DNA of 64,000 nt from Brachionus rotundiformis. Its lineage: Eukaryota > Rotifera > Eurotatoria > Ploima > Brachionidae. Position 1 is the first letter of the stretch. Every line of letters starts with the position of its first letter. Positions 46,765 through 57,942 of the stretch are shown piece after piece. The position numbers and the translations under genes were made by a program. Below the pieces are notes generated by a model. The model saw only the letters and a program-made list of their open reading frames with translations, ran no database searches and had not been told where the DNA came from. The stretch spans positions 753,904-817,903 of the forward strand of contig JAESIW010000138.1 in assembly GCA_016802295.1 (NCBI GenBank), in the 5' to 3' direction.

Positions 46765-49700
46765 TTAAATAAAAATTATTTTTTTTTTGCGAAAACTTCT
46801 CAAAGTCGGATTTTTATGCAACATTACTAACAGATGCCATTTGTTTCTTACTCTAGAAAAAGATTTGGATTCATTTATTGCTAAATTTCGTCCTCTTCCT
46901 GTTTTGAGCATTAATTTACAAAACGAAATAACTATCGCATTGGTATATTTTGATTCCCAGTGTAGATACCCAATGTAAGACATGAAAGCAGTGTCCATTT
47001 TTTCCATGTTTCTACCCAAAAAGCTGTAGTCTAGTCTTGGTAAAAAAACTATACTCAAGACCAATGATTTGAGCATTCGTGCAAAACAAAGAGCTATGCC
47101 GGTAAAGCAATCATAGAAAAATTTAAAGTATAGAAAAATACTGTACAATTTGAGGCTTTTAATGACCAGAAAATTATTGTCATTTAGGAAGCAAAATTTG
47201 GTTGCCATGGTAACTGTCAAGCGGTTCAATAGCTTGAATGAAATTACCGAAATTAAAAAGGGAAAAAGAATTAAAGCTAGAAAAAAGGCCATCTTAGTTC
47301 CCCCAAATTCGATCAATGTTGCTGCTTGGAAAAATATAAATGTTAGCAAAAAAAATAAAATTACATAGCCCCAACATGTATAGGTTACTGCCAGGCCTGA
47401 ATAGGAAAGACTTCTTGCAGCTATTTTTTTGCTGGAAGAAATTTCTTTCCGTATCGCAGACTCAACTTTATTTCCTTTATATAAACTTTTTAGGTGAATT
47501 TTAAACTGTCTTATGCTCAAGATCAATTGAACAGCACAAATAGTTGATGTTAACAAAGAACTTGATAGGATAGAAAGCTTGTAAACAGATGGTAGATAGA
47601 TTAAATCTATGAATATCGAACCATAAAAAATTAGAAAACAATTAAAATAGTACAATACGGTAAAACAAACCGTATAAGTACAAACAATTCGAGTTGAGAA
47701 GCAAAAATTTGGATCAAATATTAAGTTAAAATATTTGTTTAAAAAATCTGTATTTTTTTGTGATTCTTTGAATATATTTTTCACATATCTGTCTTCAAAA
47801 TTGACACATTTGTTGGTACTTATTTGATTGTAAACCCTGTATACCAAATTGTACTCTTTGCCAGAATTGACTACATATTTTTGTTCATTGTATCTATCAT
47901 AATATTTACTTGTATTTTGATCAGTTTTTTTTTTTATTTTGGAAAATATCATTTTACCAAGTGAAGCACTCAATTTTATGGTGACATATGATAGGCAAAA
48001 AAAATGTGGTAAACTTTTAACTATTGTGTACAAAACTCGATAAGGTGAGAAAAGAAAATTAGCGTCAAACGATATGTGATCCCTTTTTGCTATTGAGTGG
48101 TCACTTTTGACTCCATTTTTTAAAATTTTACCCCCTATATTGGCCTTAAGGTATTCCTGGGCATCGTATACAAAGCCAACTCCAAAAATTCGCCTAATTT
48201 CTTTCAAAAATTCCAAATTAACATTTAATCTTAAGCCTTCGCAAAGTCCAGTTAAAGCAATGTTATACACTAAATCAAACCACATGTAAAAACAAGCCAG
48301 TGCTAGGCAGATAAACGAGTTTTTGTTCAAAATTCCCATTAGTGGATAATATCTAAGCCCGATTATGATCACTTCTAATAAAATAAACCCTATTTTTTCC
48401 AACTTTTCCCATATTAAAACCCATTTAAATTGCCTTGAGTCAAGCAATTTTTTAACTATGCTTTGAATGTATTTGTTCTGGTATAGACTCATGGAAAATT
48501 GGAACAATGTTTGATTTGATGAGTCATTTAGGGTCTCATTTAAATTATCTATAGTTTCAATGGATTTATTTTTTCCATAATCGTATTTTTTTTTAGCTTG
48601 AGCAACATTTAAATTCATGTTCACTTGACCAAATCTTCCATTTTGAGTGTCATGCGACAAATAAATTAGATTTGACATTGTAACTGCACTTGCTTTTGGC
48701 TCAAAATTGCTCAAATTTAGCCTTGGTCTTAGCTTTGGTTTCGAATGGTGGATAATTAGCGGTGCCATAAAAAATGGCCGAGTTGTTTTTTTAGTTGTCT
48801 TATAAATTCTGGTTTTACGTTGAATAATATCTGGTTCGATGCCGAGGCCAATTTTCAAAAAATCCGTATTAGATTGATTCAAATATTTGGTTGAATTCCA
48901 TTCGGATATTGAGCTGAGAAATTCCAATGTTCTATTGTGTGATTCAGAATACGAAGTCTGGAAAAGAGAGGACTCGATTATTTTGAAAATTTCATTAGCC
49001 AAAATGCAATAAAGCGCTGCTATAAGAAAGCGGTTTTTTCTTTGGAAAGGATTCACCATTTTTGGCAAAGAAGGTCTTTTTAAAAAAGTTTCCGGACAGC
49101 TTTTATGTCCATCAAAAAAACTAAATATTATTATTAATAATAAACTAAATGGCAAAACAATTAAGTTGTTCATTTGATAACTGAAGTAGGGTCCATTGCA
49201 TAATAGAACAGTTTGCTTGACCATGTCAGATCCGGCACTTAAGTACTCTAAGTTATCATTTAAATTGGAATTATTCGAATAGTTTCTATCTGTTTGATTA
49301 TTTTTACTAAGAAATTTTTGATAAAATTGATTAGCTTTTGATTGAAAAAAACTAATTGATACAATACAAATTATAAATAGAACAAATGCTAAGAATGAAA
49401 CTAGATAATCAAATGTAGAATGTTTAATATTGTTAAATTTTATATTTGCTTTAAAAAATTTTGATAATTTTTTTAAGAAATTTTTCTTTTTGACCGATCT
49501 ATCTCTAATTAAATCATCTAAATCTTCAAAACCAATATTGACAAATTTTTTCCTATTATCTAATAGCTTGTTGTGAGATAAATTTTCAGTTGAAATATAT
49601 GCTGACTTTTTATTGTTAACAAGATGTATCTTCGAGTTAAAAAATTTTGGTTTATAATCATTTTGAGTAGACTGGTAAAGACTTAGAATTGGATGATTTG

Positions 49701-50214
49701 TTTGAGGTGGAGGAGGTGGTGGTGCTGTCGGCCTTTCTAATTTAAGCGAGTTATTTTTTGGCAATGTCTTGGTACGATTTATATCGTACAAGTCTTTGAA
49801 ACTCTCTGGTAAAATTTCTTTTATTTCGTCAAAAAACAATTGGCTTGGCGTCTCATTCAACTTGGTGGCATCAGTCCTAGCAGAAGTATTGAAAAAATAA
49901 AATGAGTCATTTAATGTCTCTTCATAGTGATTTTCAGAGTGACCATGCTTGGCTAGCTTCGTTTTTCTTGGCTTTCTTGGCAAAGGCATTGTTGAAGTGA
50001 CATATTTTTTTTGTTCACATGATACAATCAACCCAAACTTTGGTTCATTTTGGCAAAAGTCTAAAAATTTACAACTCTCGTCCGAACGAGAGTCATCGGT
50101 GTCAGTTGAGGTCGTTTTGGTCAAGTTCAATTTTTTGCGAGGTATTGGCGTGGGAGAAAAAGTCAAACGATCAAAATAGTCTTCCAGAAGACTTTTTTCC
50201 ATTTTATCATCCAT
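46765..50214 (-). CDS. STRA6-like multi-pass receptor, single exon
   Basis: One uninterrupted frame of 1149 aa, starting at the ATG at 50214 (MDDKMEKSLLEDYF). A TTTAG just upstream may be an acceptor of a 5' UTR intron. STRA6 mediates cellular retinol uptake from RBP in vertebrates. A long cytosolic N-terminus (about 260 residues, with a Pro run APPPPPP near 170) precedes many TM helices. The C-terminal part matches STRA6 in order: LPRLDYSFLGRNMEKMD, ISFCKLMLK, then HKNPTLRSFRK, as in the STRA6 ending LLHNPTLQVFRK. The protein is far longer than human STRA6 (about 667 aa), with extra sequence in the N-terminus and loops. Ligand binding is not proven by the sequence; invertebrate members may carry other cargo. 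The lack of introns is unusual next to the other genes here. Confidence 0.78.
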   Translation of the reverse strand: MDDKMEKSLLEDYFDRLTFSPTPIPRKKLNLTKTTSTDTDDSRSDESCKFLDFCQNEPKFGLIVSCEQKKYVTSTMPLPRKPRKTKLAKHGHSENHYEETLNDSFYFFNTSARTDATKLNETPSQLFFDEIKEILPESFKDLYDINRTKTLPKNNSLKLERPTAPPPPPPQTNHPILSLYQSTQNDYKPKFFNSKIHLVNNKKSAYISTENLSHNKLLDNRKKFVNIGFEDLDDLIRDRSVKKKNFLKKLSKFFKANIKFNNIKHSTFDYLVSFLAFVLFIICIVSISFFQSKANQFYQKFLSKNNQTDRNYSNNSNLNDNLEYLSAGSDMVKQTVLLCNGPYFSYQMNNLIVLPFSLLLIIIFSFFDGHKSCPETFLKRPSLPKMVNPFQRKNRFLIAALYCILANEIFKIIESSLFQTSYSESHNRTLEFLSSISEWNSTKYLNQSNTDFLKIGLGIEPDIIQRKTRIYKTTKKTTRPFFMAPLIIHHSKPKLRPRLNLSNFEPKASAVTMSNLIYLSHDTQNGRFGQVNMNLNVAQAKKKYDYGKNKSIETIDNLNETLNDSSNQTLFQFSMSLYQNKYIQSIVKKLLDSRQFKWVLIWEKLEKIGFILLEVIIIGLRYYPLMGILNKNSFICLALACFYMWFDLVYNIALTGLCEGLRLNVNLEFLKEIRRIFGVGFVYDAQEYLKANIGGKILKNGVKSDHSIAKRDHISFDANFLFSPYRVLYTIVKSLPHFFCLSYVTIKLSASLGKMIFSKIKKKTDQNTSKYYDRYNEQKYVVNSGKEYNLVYRVYNQISTNKCVNFEDRYVKNIFKESQKNTDFLNKYFNLIFDPNFCFSTRIVCTYTVCFTVLYYFNCFLIFYGSIFIDLIYLPSVYKLSILSSSLLTSTICAVQLILSIRQFKIHLKSLYKGNKVESAIRKEISSSKKIAARSLSYSGLAVTYTCWGYVILFFLLTFIFFQAATLIEFGGTKMAFFLALILFPFLISVISFKLLNRLTVTMATKFCFLNDNNFLVIKSLKLYSIFLYFKFFYDCFTGIALCFARMLKSLVLSIVFLPRLDYSFLGRNMEKMDTAFMSYIGYLHWESKYTNAIVISFCKLMLKTGRGRNLAINESKSFSRVRNKWHLLVMLHKNPTLRSFRKKKIIFI

Positions 50215-53122
50215 TCTAAACAAAAAGTCTAATTAAATTTATCTTAAATACCACTCGGACTAGTGTTTGAAGGACGTGAATTGTTTACCCAACAAAAAAA
50301 GTGTTTATTAAACGGAAGATAAGTGAATTTAAAGATAAGAGTAGCAGACAAAAAAAATTTTGTTTATTCATTATTTCAAAAGAGAACAAGATAAAAAATA
50401 TTTATTTAACATAAACATTTAAGACTAGCTCAAAAATTAAATTAATTAAATTCGACTGATACTACTTTAAAGGCTAGACACTCTAGTTAGGGTTTAAATG
50501 TCCATAAAACTTAGCTGTTTCAGCTAAAAATTAAAATTTTTATTTTTCATGAAACAGATTTTTCTTCTAATCATTTCATAAATGTCCGTATTATCTCAAT
50601 TAATAACAGAATAATTTTATTTTCATTTAAATGTCGGTAACTATGCTGTAAATACATGATAAAGTTTTGTTAAACTTTTAAATGCAAATAACAAACAAAA
50701 AAAAAATTGTTTCTAATTAATTCCATGCCTAATTAGAGCAGTTATACAACCCTGAGTCTGAAAATATCTATCGGACTCGAGAGAGACCACGGCTAAATTG
50801 CTCAACTAAACTAGAAAAAAACTAATTTATCTTCAGAGATACCTAATAAAAAATAAATCCTAAATTAAATTGTTCAATAGCTCATCACTTCAACCTGAAC
50901 TAAATTAATATTTTTCACTATACAAAAGATAGTAATTAATACAAATGATACAAATTTAGAATTCGGACGAGTCATGTTGGATATTTGTTTTTTTTTTATA
51001 TTAACAAAAAATTCTATCTACTTATTATTTTTTATAAAAGCTTATTGATATTTTGTCTATTCTTAAAAAACAAGTGTTTTTTATTTTAATGCACTTAACT
51101 TTGTATTAAAATTGCGCAATATAGATAACCTGCGATCCAAGGATCTAATTGAAAAAATACCCTTAACGATAGTTCGAATTCTTTGGATAATAGTTTATCT
51201 ATAGCTGAGTAAGTTCTATTTCTTATTTTAATCTTTTCCAAAAAAAAATATTAAAATATAGTTTTGATTGAATAATATCAAAATTATCCTATATATAAAA
51301 AAAATTGACATATTAAAAAAGGCATTATTAGAATAAAATTGGAACAAAAAAAATTTTAAATTAATGATTAATATTTTATATATAATTGATTCACTTTTTA
51401 GGATTCAAAAAATTGTCGGTAAAAATCATAAGACAATTTTATTTTAATGTCATAATGGAAGTAGCTACAGCTGAAAAAAAATATTATATTTATCTCCTAG
51501 ATCTTGAAGTCCATGTAAGATAATTTTTGTTGAAAATGAGAATTTATTAATTACTGTTTTAAGCAACTGATAAACAATTATTAAGTTTTTATTTTAATTT
51601 AAATTTTGAATCAAACGAAGTTTATTTTGGATAAAAACATTTTTGAAATTAAAATAAAAAATGACCACTACTTAAAAAAAAATAATTTTATTTAAATGTG
51701 CTCTTTCTCTCAAATTTTGACTCAAATAGAAAATCTTAAAAAATTATTCAACAAAGAGAAAATCTGTTTTCTGTGAAAGGTAAGAATCAAGTATGTGCAG
51801 GTGTTCTCTACTTGGCATAGATAAGAGTCATTATCTTATCATTTAAGTATTTTATTAATTCACAAAAATTCTTTTTTTTTTCGAGAAATCTAAATTTCAA
51901 CTGTTTATTTTCACTTGGTTCAAAATGAACTGATAAATCCTACATTATCAAAATAATTAAGTGTCTAAATTGTAATTAAATTGACTTGGCTGACTTAAAA
52001 TTTAGACTCAATTTAGAACAAACAAGTAGCAAATAGATACAGACAAGATACATTTGTTTATTTTCTTTAATTAGACACTATCTTAAAAATCAAATTAACA
52101 GTAGCTAGAATTTTCTACGATCAATTACTGTTGATATCAATTCCATTCAAAAAAAAAACATCTCTAAGGCGATAAATCAATTGATCTGTTGTACATGTTC
52201 CAAGTGTTGTCTACAGAGTCAAATGGACTTTCTTTCAAGGACCGGACTCATTTATTTGAAATTGAAATTTCAAGGGCCAAACTGCAACAACATGCCAGTA
52301 GTAATTCATTGCTATTTGAAATTCGATATGAAAAGAGATTTTCGGCTCTATTAAACCTTGATATGATACTTCTCAATATGTTACATTTATATTTATATTC
52401 AAGTTGCGCTTAAGCACATCAATATAATTTTCAAGTACAAAAAAAACTTATAAATATGACAATTAAGAAAATTTAGATTAATATGTTTGTCTAAAATGGA
52501 ATAATTGGACTCAAAGCTGTTCAGTTCGATTTAGTTGTTCTTTTTTGAATCTTGAAAACTTCAAAATAATTATTAATTTATGCAAATCATTTATTTTATA
52601 TTTTATTTGATTAAAATTAAGATTTTGATTTGAGGAAACAAGCCAAGCGTGACTTGTGATTTTTTTCAAGCGTTTAATTAGTAATAATTTAACGTTTAAA
52701 AAACTTTTTTTTATGGAATTAGATAATGGATATTTATTTATTTTCCATCTAAATTTATGATAACATCACTAATTTATTATTAATATACAATATTAGTAAA
52801 ATACTTTCAAAAATTTAATATGGTTGTACTGGACAAAAAATCAAAACTCATTCGCCATGTTAAAAGATATGTATAGAATGATTGGTGGTGCTTTATATCA
52901 AAAAAGGCATAACACCAGTCTTACTCTTAAAGTTAAAAATAGTGTAGTGTCTTTATTCCAATTTAATGAAAAGCTTATTTTTTTTTGAGATATTTTTCAA
53001 AGAATCAAACTTTTTATTCATTTCCAAATTTGAAGCAATCTTTGATTAGTAAAAAAATAATTAATGGGTTATTCCCGCTAATTGATAGAAACAGAATAAC
53101 AATCATTAATTATCGTTAAAAC
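50215..53122. other. 2.9-kb gene-free interval upstream of the STRA6-like gene
   Basis: AT-rich, including the STRA6-like promoter at its left end. The 74-codon frame at 52189-52413 has no domain or splice support. No repeat recognised. Confidence 0.4.
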
Positions 53123-53456
53123 GGGGCTGTAAAGTTCATTTCAATTCAGAAAAATTTGAACAACTTTTTTACCTTAAGGAATAATTTAGTTCTGTAAAAT
53201 GCTTAATGTTTAAGCGACTTTGCTTGGTCCGAAAATATATGCCTCTACAAAATAAATGCACAATTGATTTGATTACTTTTTAATGGCGTACAAAATGCAT
53301 AAAATTGCAGAGTATTTTGCAGACTTATTTTACTGAATTAAGCAAACTTGCTTATAATTGAGTGTTTTATAGAATTGAATTATCTCCTTAAGTAAAGTAG
53401 TTATTCAGGTTTTTTTGAATTGAAATGATCGAATTGAAACCAACTTCACAACCACC
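53123..53456 (-). mobile_element. MITE, copy A (long imperfect terminal inverted repeats)
   Basis: 334 bp that folds on itself. The left end reads GGGGCTGTAAAGTTC and the right end TTCACAACCACC, with inverted repeats of about 100 bp (AATTCAGAAAAATTTGAA...GTTCTGTAAAATGC against the reverse of the right part). It is the inverted counterpart of copy B at 54420-54775, with the asymmetric middle in the opposite orientation. The flanks GTTAAAAC and ATTAAAAC suggest an 8-9 bp target duplication with one change. No transposase is encoded. Confidence 0.8.
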
Positions 53457-54419
53457 ATTAAAACTATGTTTAATTTGATATCATTTATTAAGACTATTTT
53501 TATTAGAAATAAAACTGATTCGTTGGTAAAAACTTGGATAGATATTAAATTTTTAAACATTCAATTAAAATTCCAGTTTTTTCTATTGCAAGAATTCTAA
53601 AATCAACACTTGAAAGCCCGAGGGGTTTTTAAAACCACTTTTTAAAAATATAAACTTGAATTTTTTCTCAAAGAAATAAAGTTATCAAAATTTACTCAAA
53701 GAAACTTAAAATCAACTTGTAATACTTAAACTTTTTAATCATATTTTAAATAGATTTTTTTTATTTCTTTTGATATTGAAATTTTTGCAATCAATCAGCC
53801 CGGCTTTCTAGTGTTAATTAGCACGCCATTAGATAATGTAGTGGAAAATTCTGACAACAAGCTCTCATCAAATTCTCGTACTCACTCTCTTTTCTGAATA
53901 GCCAAATAAATTAAAAATTTGAGCATTCAAGTTTAATTTTTCTTCAGATTATTCTTTTCCTTGTTTAAACTCAGTGCTGGAATTTCAGAAACTAATGTTA
54001 GAGCCTGAAATGAAAAAGTCTCTATATATTTTGAAATCTTTAGCACTTGATGTTGCACTTATATCTAAGTATTTCTTCTATTCGAAAATTTTTCATTCAA
54101 AAAAAATAGGATTATTTATCTTCTATTAGGAGTGAATAAAATTGTATGTAAGACATAAAAAAATAATTCGGATAAGGGATAATTTCTGATTGAAATAGAA
54201 TCAAGTTTCTTCTAAAGATCACATAAATGTCATTGGCCTTATTCAAAAAATAAGCAAAATTCAAATTGGCTAGTAACTATTTTTACATTAAAAGCTGAGC
54301 AACATCTTCATAAAATTTTAAAACCGTTTGACTTGAGTAATATGCTCTACTTTGGTAAACATTTTTCGTTTTAAATAATAAATATTAATCAGAAAAATTT
54401 AAAACTTATTTAAATAAAA
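53457..54419. other. Spacer between the two MITEs
   Basis: AT-rich, 963 bp, no gene recognised. Because the flanking MITEs are inverted, this segment could be a loop of a larger inverted repeat. Confidence 0.4.
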
Positions 54420-54775
54420 GGGGTTGTGAAGTTGGTTTCAATTCGATCATTTCAATTCAGAAAAATTTGAATAACTTTTTTACTAAAAGAGATAATTTAG
54501 TTCTATAAAATGCTCAATTATAAGCAAATTTGCTTAAATCAGTAAAATAAGTCTGCAAAATACTCTGCAATTTTATGCATTTTGTACGCCATTAAAAAGT
54601 AATCAAATCAATTGTGCATTTATTTTGTAGAGTTTTTGCAGGCATATATTTTCGGACCAAGCAAAGTCGCTTAAACATTAAGCATTTTACAGAACTTAAT
54701 CATTCCTTATAGTAAAAAAGTTATTCAAATTTTCCTGAATTGAAACGATCGAATTGAAAAGAACTTCACAGTCCC
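54420..54775 (+). mobile_element. MITE, copy B, with perfect 9-bp target duplication
   Basis: 356 bp starting GGGGTTGTGAAGTT and ending AACTTCACAGTCCC, with terminal inverted repeats of about 100 bp. It is bounded by TAAATAAAA on both sides (54411-54419 and 54776-54784). Long TIRs and a 9-bp duplication fit a non-autonomous Mutator-like element better than hAT (8 bp) or Tc1 (TA); this is family knowledge, not a match. No coding capacity. Confidence 0.85.
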
Positions 54776-54789
54776 TAAATAAAAGCATT

Positions 54790-55460
54790 TCTCACGAATA
54801 GGAAATGGGTATAAATAGGATGTCATTTTGTAAAAAGTCCAGTTCATTTTTCAAATTAAGAATTTTTTAATTTTAAAAAACGGATTCAAAAAGCAGTCAC
54901 CATAACTCTGCCGATCCGCAGGTCCCAAGCCCTGATGAAAAAAGAGGAGGGTGGTGGCAGCCACATGCATCGTATGTGCATGTGGTCTTTCACGTAGTCT
55001 GCAGAAGAGCTGTATGGCGGGTACATAGACCTACGGGTCTTTGTCCAAGTCTTGTCGTATGAGGGCGCCGCTGGCTTCGACCATCTCCCAGTATAGAATC
55101 CGAAAGGAGCGAGAATCTGCTGTACAGCTGACCCTCTGCAGATAGACGTAACTTTGGAAGCCTTAAGTTAAGACTTTATCTCGAGTGAGAGAGGAGTCGC
55201 TTGGTTTGTGGTTCCAAGCTAGTCTAAATAGTTGCCGAGTTCGCAGCCAATTTTGAGTGCTCGGATGAGTGGCGCTGTTTATGATGAACGTCCCACTGGC
55301 TTCTTAGGGAAAGACGCCGTCATAACTCTGCCAAAGCCGGTCCCAAGCCCGGTTGCAAAAAGAGGAGGGTGACAAAAGCAAAAAATCAATTTTGTTTAAA
55401 TTTTTTTCTCTAATACGAAGATTAAATTAAAACTCTCAATAAATAATAATTGATTTAAAA
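54790..55460 (+). repeat. GC-rich repeat unit, copy 4
   Basis: Begins just after MITE copy B. A single TATA module is present (TATAAATA at 54810-54817, then GGATGTCATTTTG), then the core (about 54892-55378) with both 50-bp direct repeats, and AATAAA at 55438-55443, 628 bp after the TATA box. A 2-bp deletion near 55144 (relative to the other copies, at the GTACGTAAC site) shifts the antisense 110-codon frame. The rest of the core stays almost identical to copies 1-3. Confidence 0.85.
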
Positions 55461-55682
55461 AGTTTTTTGCCTATTTTTTAATTGTAAAACTTGTTAAATC
55501 GGACATTGTTAAAAATTTTTATTACAATTTTAAAAATCATTTATTTCATTTAATTTTAATAACCATTAACAATTATATTTAAAAAAAGCTTAAAAATTAT
55601 TTAAATCACATTAATAATTCAAATAAACACAAAAAAAAAAGTCGCTTTTAAAAAGTTCAACAGTTATAAAATTTTCTTGATA

Positions 55683-56989
55683 TTAGATGTTTCTAGACGG
55701 CGACAACTTTTGTCTATGAATAAGACTTGAATTGTTTGATTCAACGCCGACAAAACATGGAGCTGATGGAAGAACTGAGCTACTTTTTGACTTAAATGTA
55801 GCATAAAAACTTTCTGAGTCTGAATAAGTTGGTGGTGGAACTTTTGGCTCTTCTTCATCTATCATATTCAAAGGAGGATACAAATTGTTCTTAAAGTTTC
55901 CCACATCGCTTATTTTTCTTGAAAGAACTCGTGATCTTGGTTGTGATTTTCCTGTTTTGTCATCACTAATTGCTTCTTCACTTATTTTCCCACTTACCAC
56001 ATGTATTGATCGATCTTGTCCCTCAGCTAAATTTTGAGGATTCAATGAAGATGAGCTTAAAGATGTTAACTTTTTTTTAGCTTCTGTACAAATCTCTTCT
56101 GTATATCTTTTATTCTTATAAGTTATCTCATTAATATCATCTACTTCTTCACTGGTCACGTCAGGTATTTGTTCCAGCAAATCCTAATTACCACAAAATA
56201 AAGCCAAGAAAAATTTTTAATTTATTATCTATAAGTCTAACTTGCATTGCCTCAATGAGTACCCTTTCGGCTTCGTTTTCTCTCTTCAAAGCCTCCGTAA
56301 AAGACTTAAATTTTTTCTTAAACAAAATTGATTTAGTTGTCTCAATCTCTTGACTCAGTTCATAAACTTTTTTGTTATTTATTTGATTAAAATAAATTAA
56401 AATAAACAATTTTAATTTTTACTTTTTATTTCGGACTTTTCCCTGTCAAGCTTTGTTTTTTGATATTTAACATCCAAATCTCGAATGTTTTTAGACGAGG
56501 GACACTTTTGGATCTCTTTAAGATAATGTTTTTCTTTTTTTAGCAAATATGAATTATCTTTTTGTAAATTTTTAAGCTGTGTATCATGTTCTTTAAAAGT
56601 CTTGAACAAATTAGAAACATTGATAAAAGATGCTGGAAAAAATAATTAATTATTAACTTTCAATTAACTCAAAGTATCTTACAGGCTTTTTCTTTGCCAA
56701 AGTCAGCTGAAAATTGTCTGATCAGCGCAGTCAACTTGCTGCTCACATCCTAAAATTTAAATATAAATATATTTGATATTAATTAATGATGTTCATACAC
56801 TAATGGCATTGTTATTAGACTCTTGTGCCCACGATTCAAGACTTTCAAAAGCTAAATACTAATTGATAAATTGGCGTTTGGAAATGAGTTGAGTGTACCT
56901 TTTAAATTTGAGCTGGTATGCTTCTTGGTCAATTTTCTCAGATCTTCGAAAGAAGATATTACTTTGCTTATACTTGAGGAAAATATCAT
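55683..56989 (-). CDS. BAR-like coiled-coil protein (FAM92/CIBAR-like, tentative)
   Basis: Six minus-strand exons: 56989-56899, 56851-56799, 56749-56683, 56632-56423, 56366-56242 and 56183-55683, 348 aa. The first about 185 residues are helical and charged, with heptad-like spacing: SFEDLRKLTKKH, FGKEKASSF, FKTFKEHDTQLKNLQK, YQKTKLDREKSE and LSQEIETTKSILFKKK. This looks like a BAR-type membrane-curving dimer. The position of the KTKLDREKSE segment and the following ELSQEIET segment recalls FAM92/CIBAR, which act at the ciliary base, but I am not sure of the family. The rest is Ser-rich and disordered, with VPPPTYSDSE (a PPxY-like site). No signal peptide or TM helix. Exon joins are phase-consistent. 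The small exons 2 and 3 are the least certain. Confidence 0.6.
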
Positions 56990-57942
56990 TATGTTATCAA
57001 TTAGCCAAACTAACTTGGATTAGAAGTTCGTTAGTCTATTTATTCTGAATTAAGAATTAATGTTTATTATCCATGTTTTGAATGTACAAAGTTATAATAC
57101 AAGTAGACATAATAACTGTCCGCTTAATCTTCACAATTAGGATAATTATTCAAGAATAAAGAAATAAAAATTTATTTTATAAATAATTTTATTAAAAATT
57201 GTCATTGTATGTTGATTAATGAATAAAAAATTAAAAATTAAATTTTGATTATTTACAATAATAAAAATATCGTTTTTGTTTGATTTGATTTATTTCGTTA
57301 GATAATTATGAGAACGACAAAGATAATTTCATGCCACAAAAACGCTACTTGTCACATTGGTACTTGTTTGTTCGTTTGAGCTTGACTCATCAATTGATAT
57401 CGTATTTAAGCTGTTCAGAAAAAAACTAAAACTGTTCGCCGCAAATAATTAATTTAAAAAAAACATTATTAAAATTGATTTAAATTTTATTTAATTTTAT
57501 TCAAATACAAAACTTAATTTAAAAACAATTATGATTTAAAGCTAAAAATCAAAAGCAATAATTAGCAAAAATCTTGCAAAATTATTCCAAAAAAATTGGT
57601 ATCATAATGCAAAATTCTTGGTAACTTTAGAGGTTGATGCATGTGATTAGATAATCGCAAATATAATGATTAGTAATTAAATTCTGTAGTATCAATTTTT
57701 AAAAATTTTTTTAATACTTGCTAACAAAATTATTACATTTATGTCACATACATTTATATACAATTTTATAACATTTAAACATTCAAACGTAAGACTTTGG
57801 CGAAACTTAAATTTGAATTTAAGTTAAAAAATATTAAAATTTTTAAAAATTAAAGAAAATTTTATCAGCAAAAATAAACTTATAAAAACAAATTAATCTA
57901 ATCTAGATAAATTTTTAAATGGTTCAATTACCAGAAATTGCG
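56990..57942. other. Gap between the BAR-like and RILP-like genes
   Basis: AT-rich. It contains the promoter of the BAR-like gene and the 3' UTR of the RILP-like gene. No other feature recognised. Confidence 0.4.

Noticed and set aside
46765..50214. TMC channel identity for the 1149-residue membrane protein
   Set aside because: First impression from size and many TM helices, but no TMC signature (CWET region) was found and the C-terminus matches STRA6 instead.
52189..52413. 74-codon open frame as a gene
   Set aside because: No domain, no splice partners, AT-rich surroundings. Chance frame.
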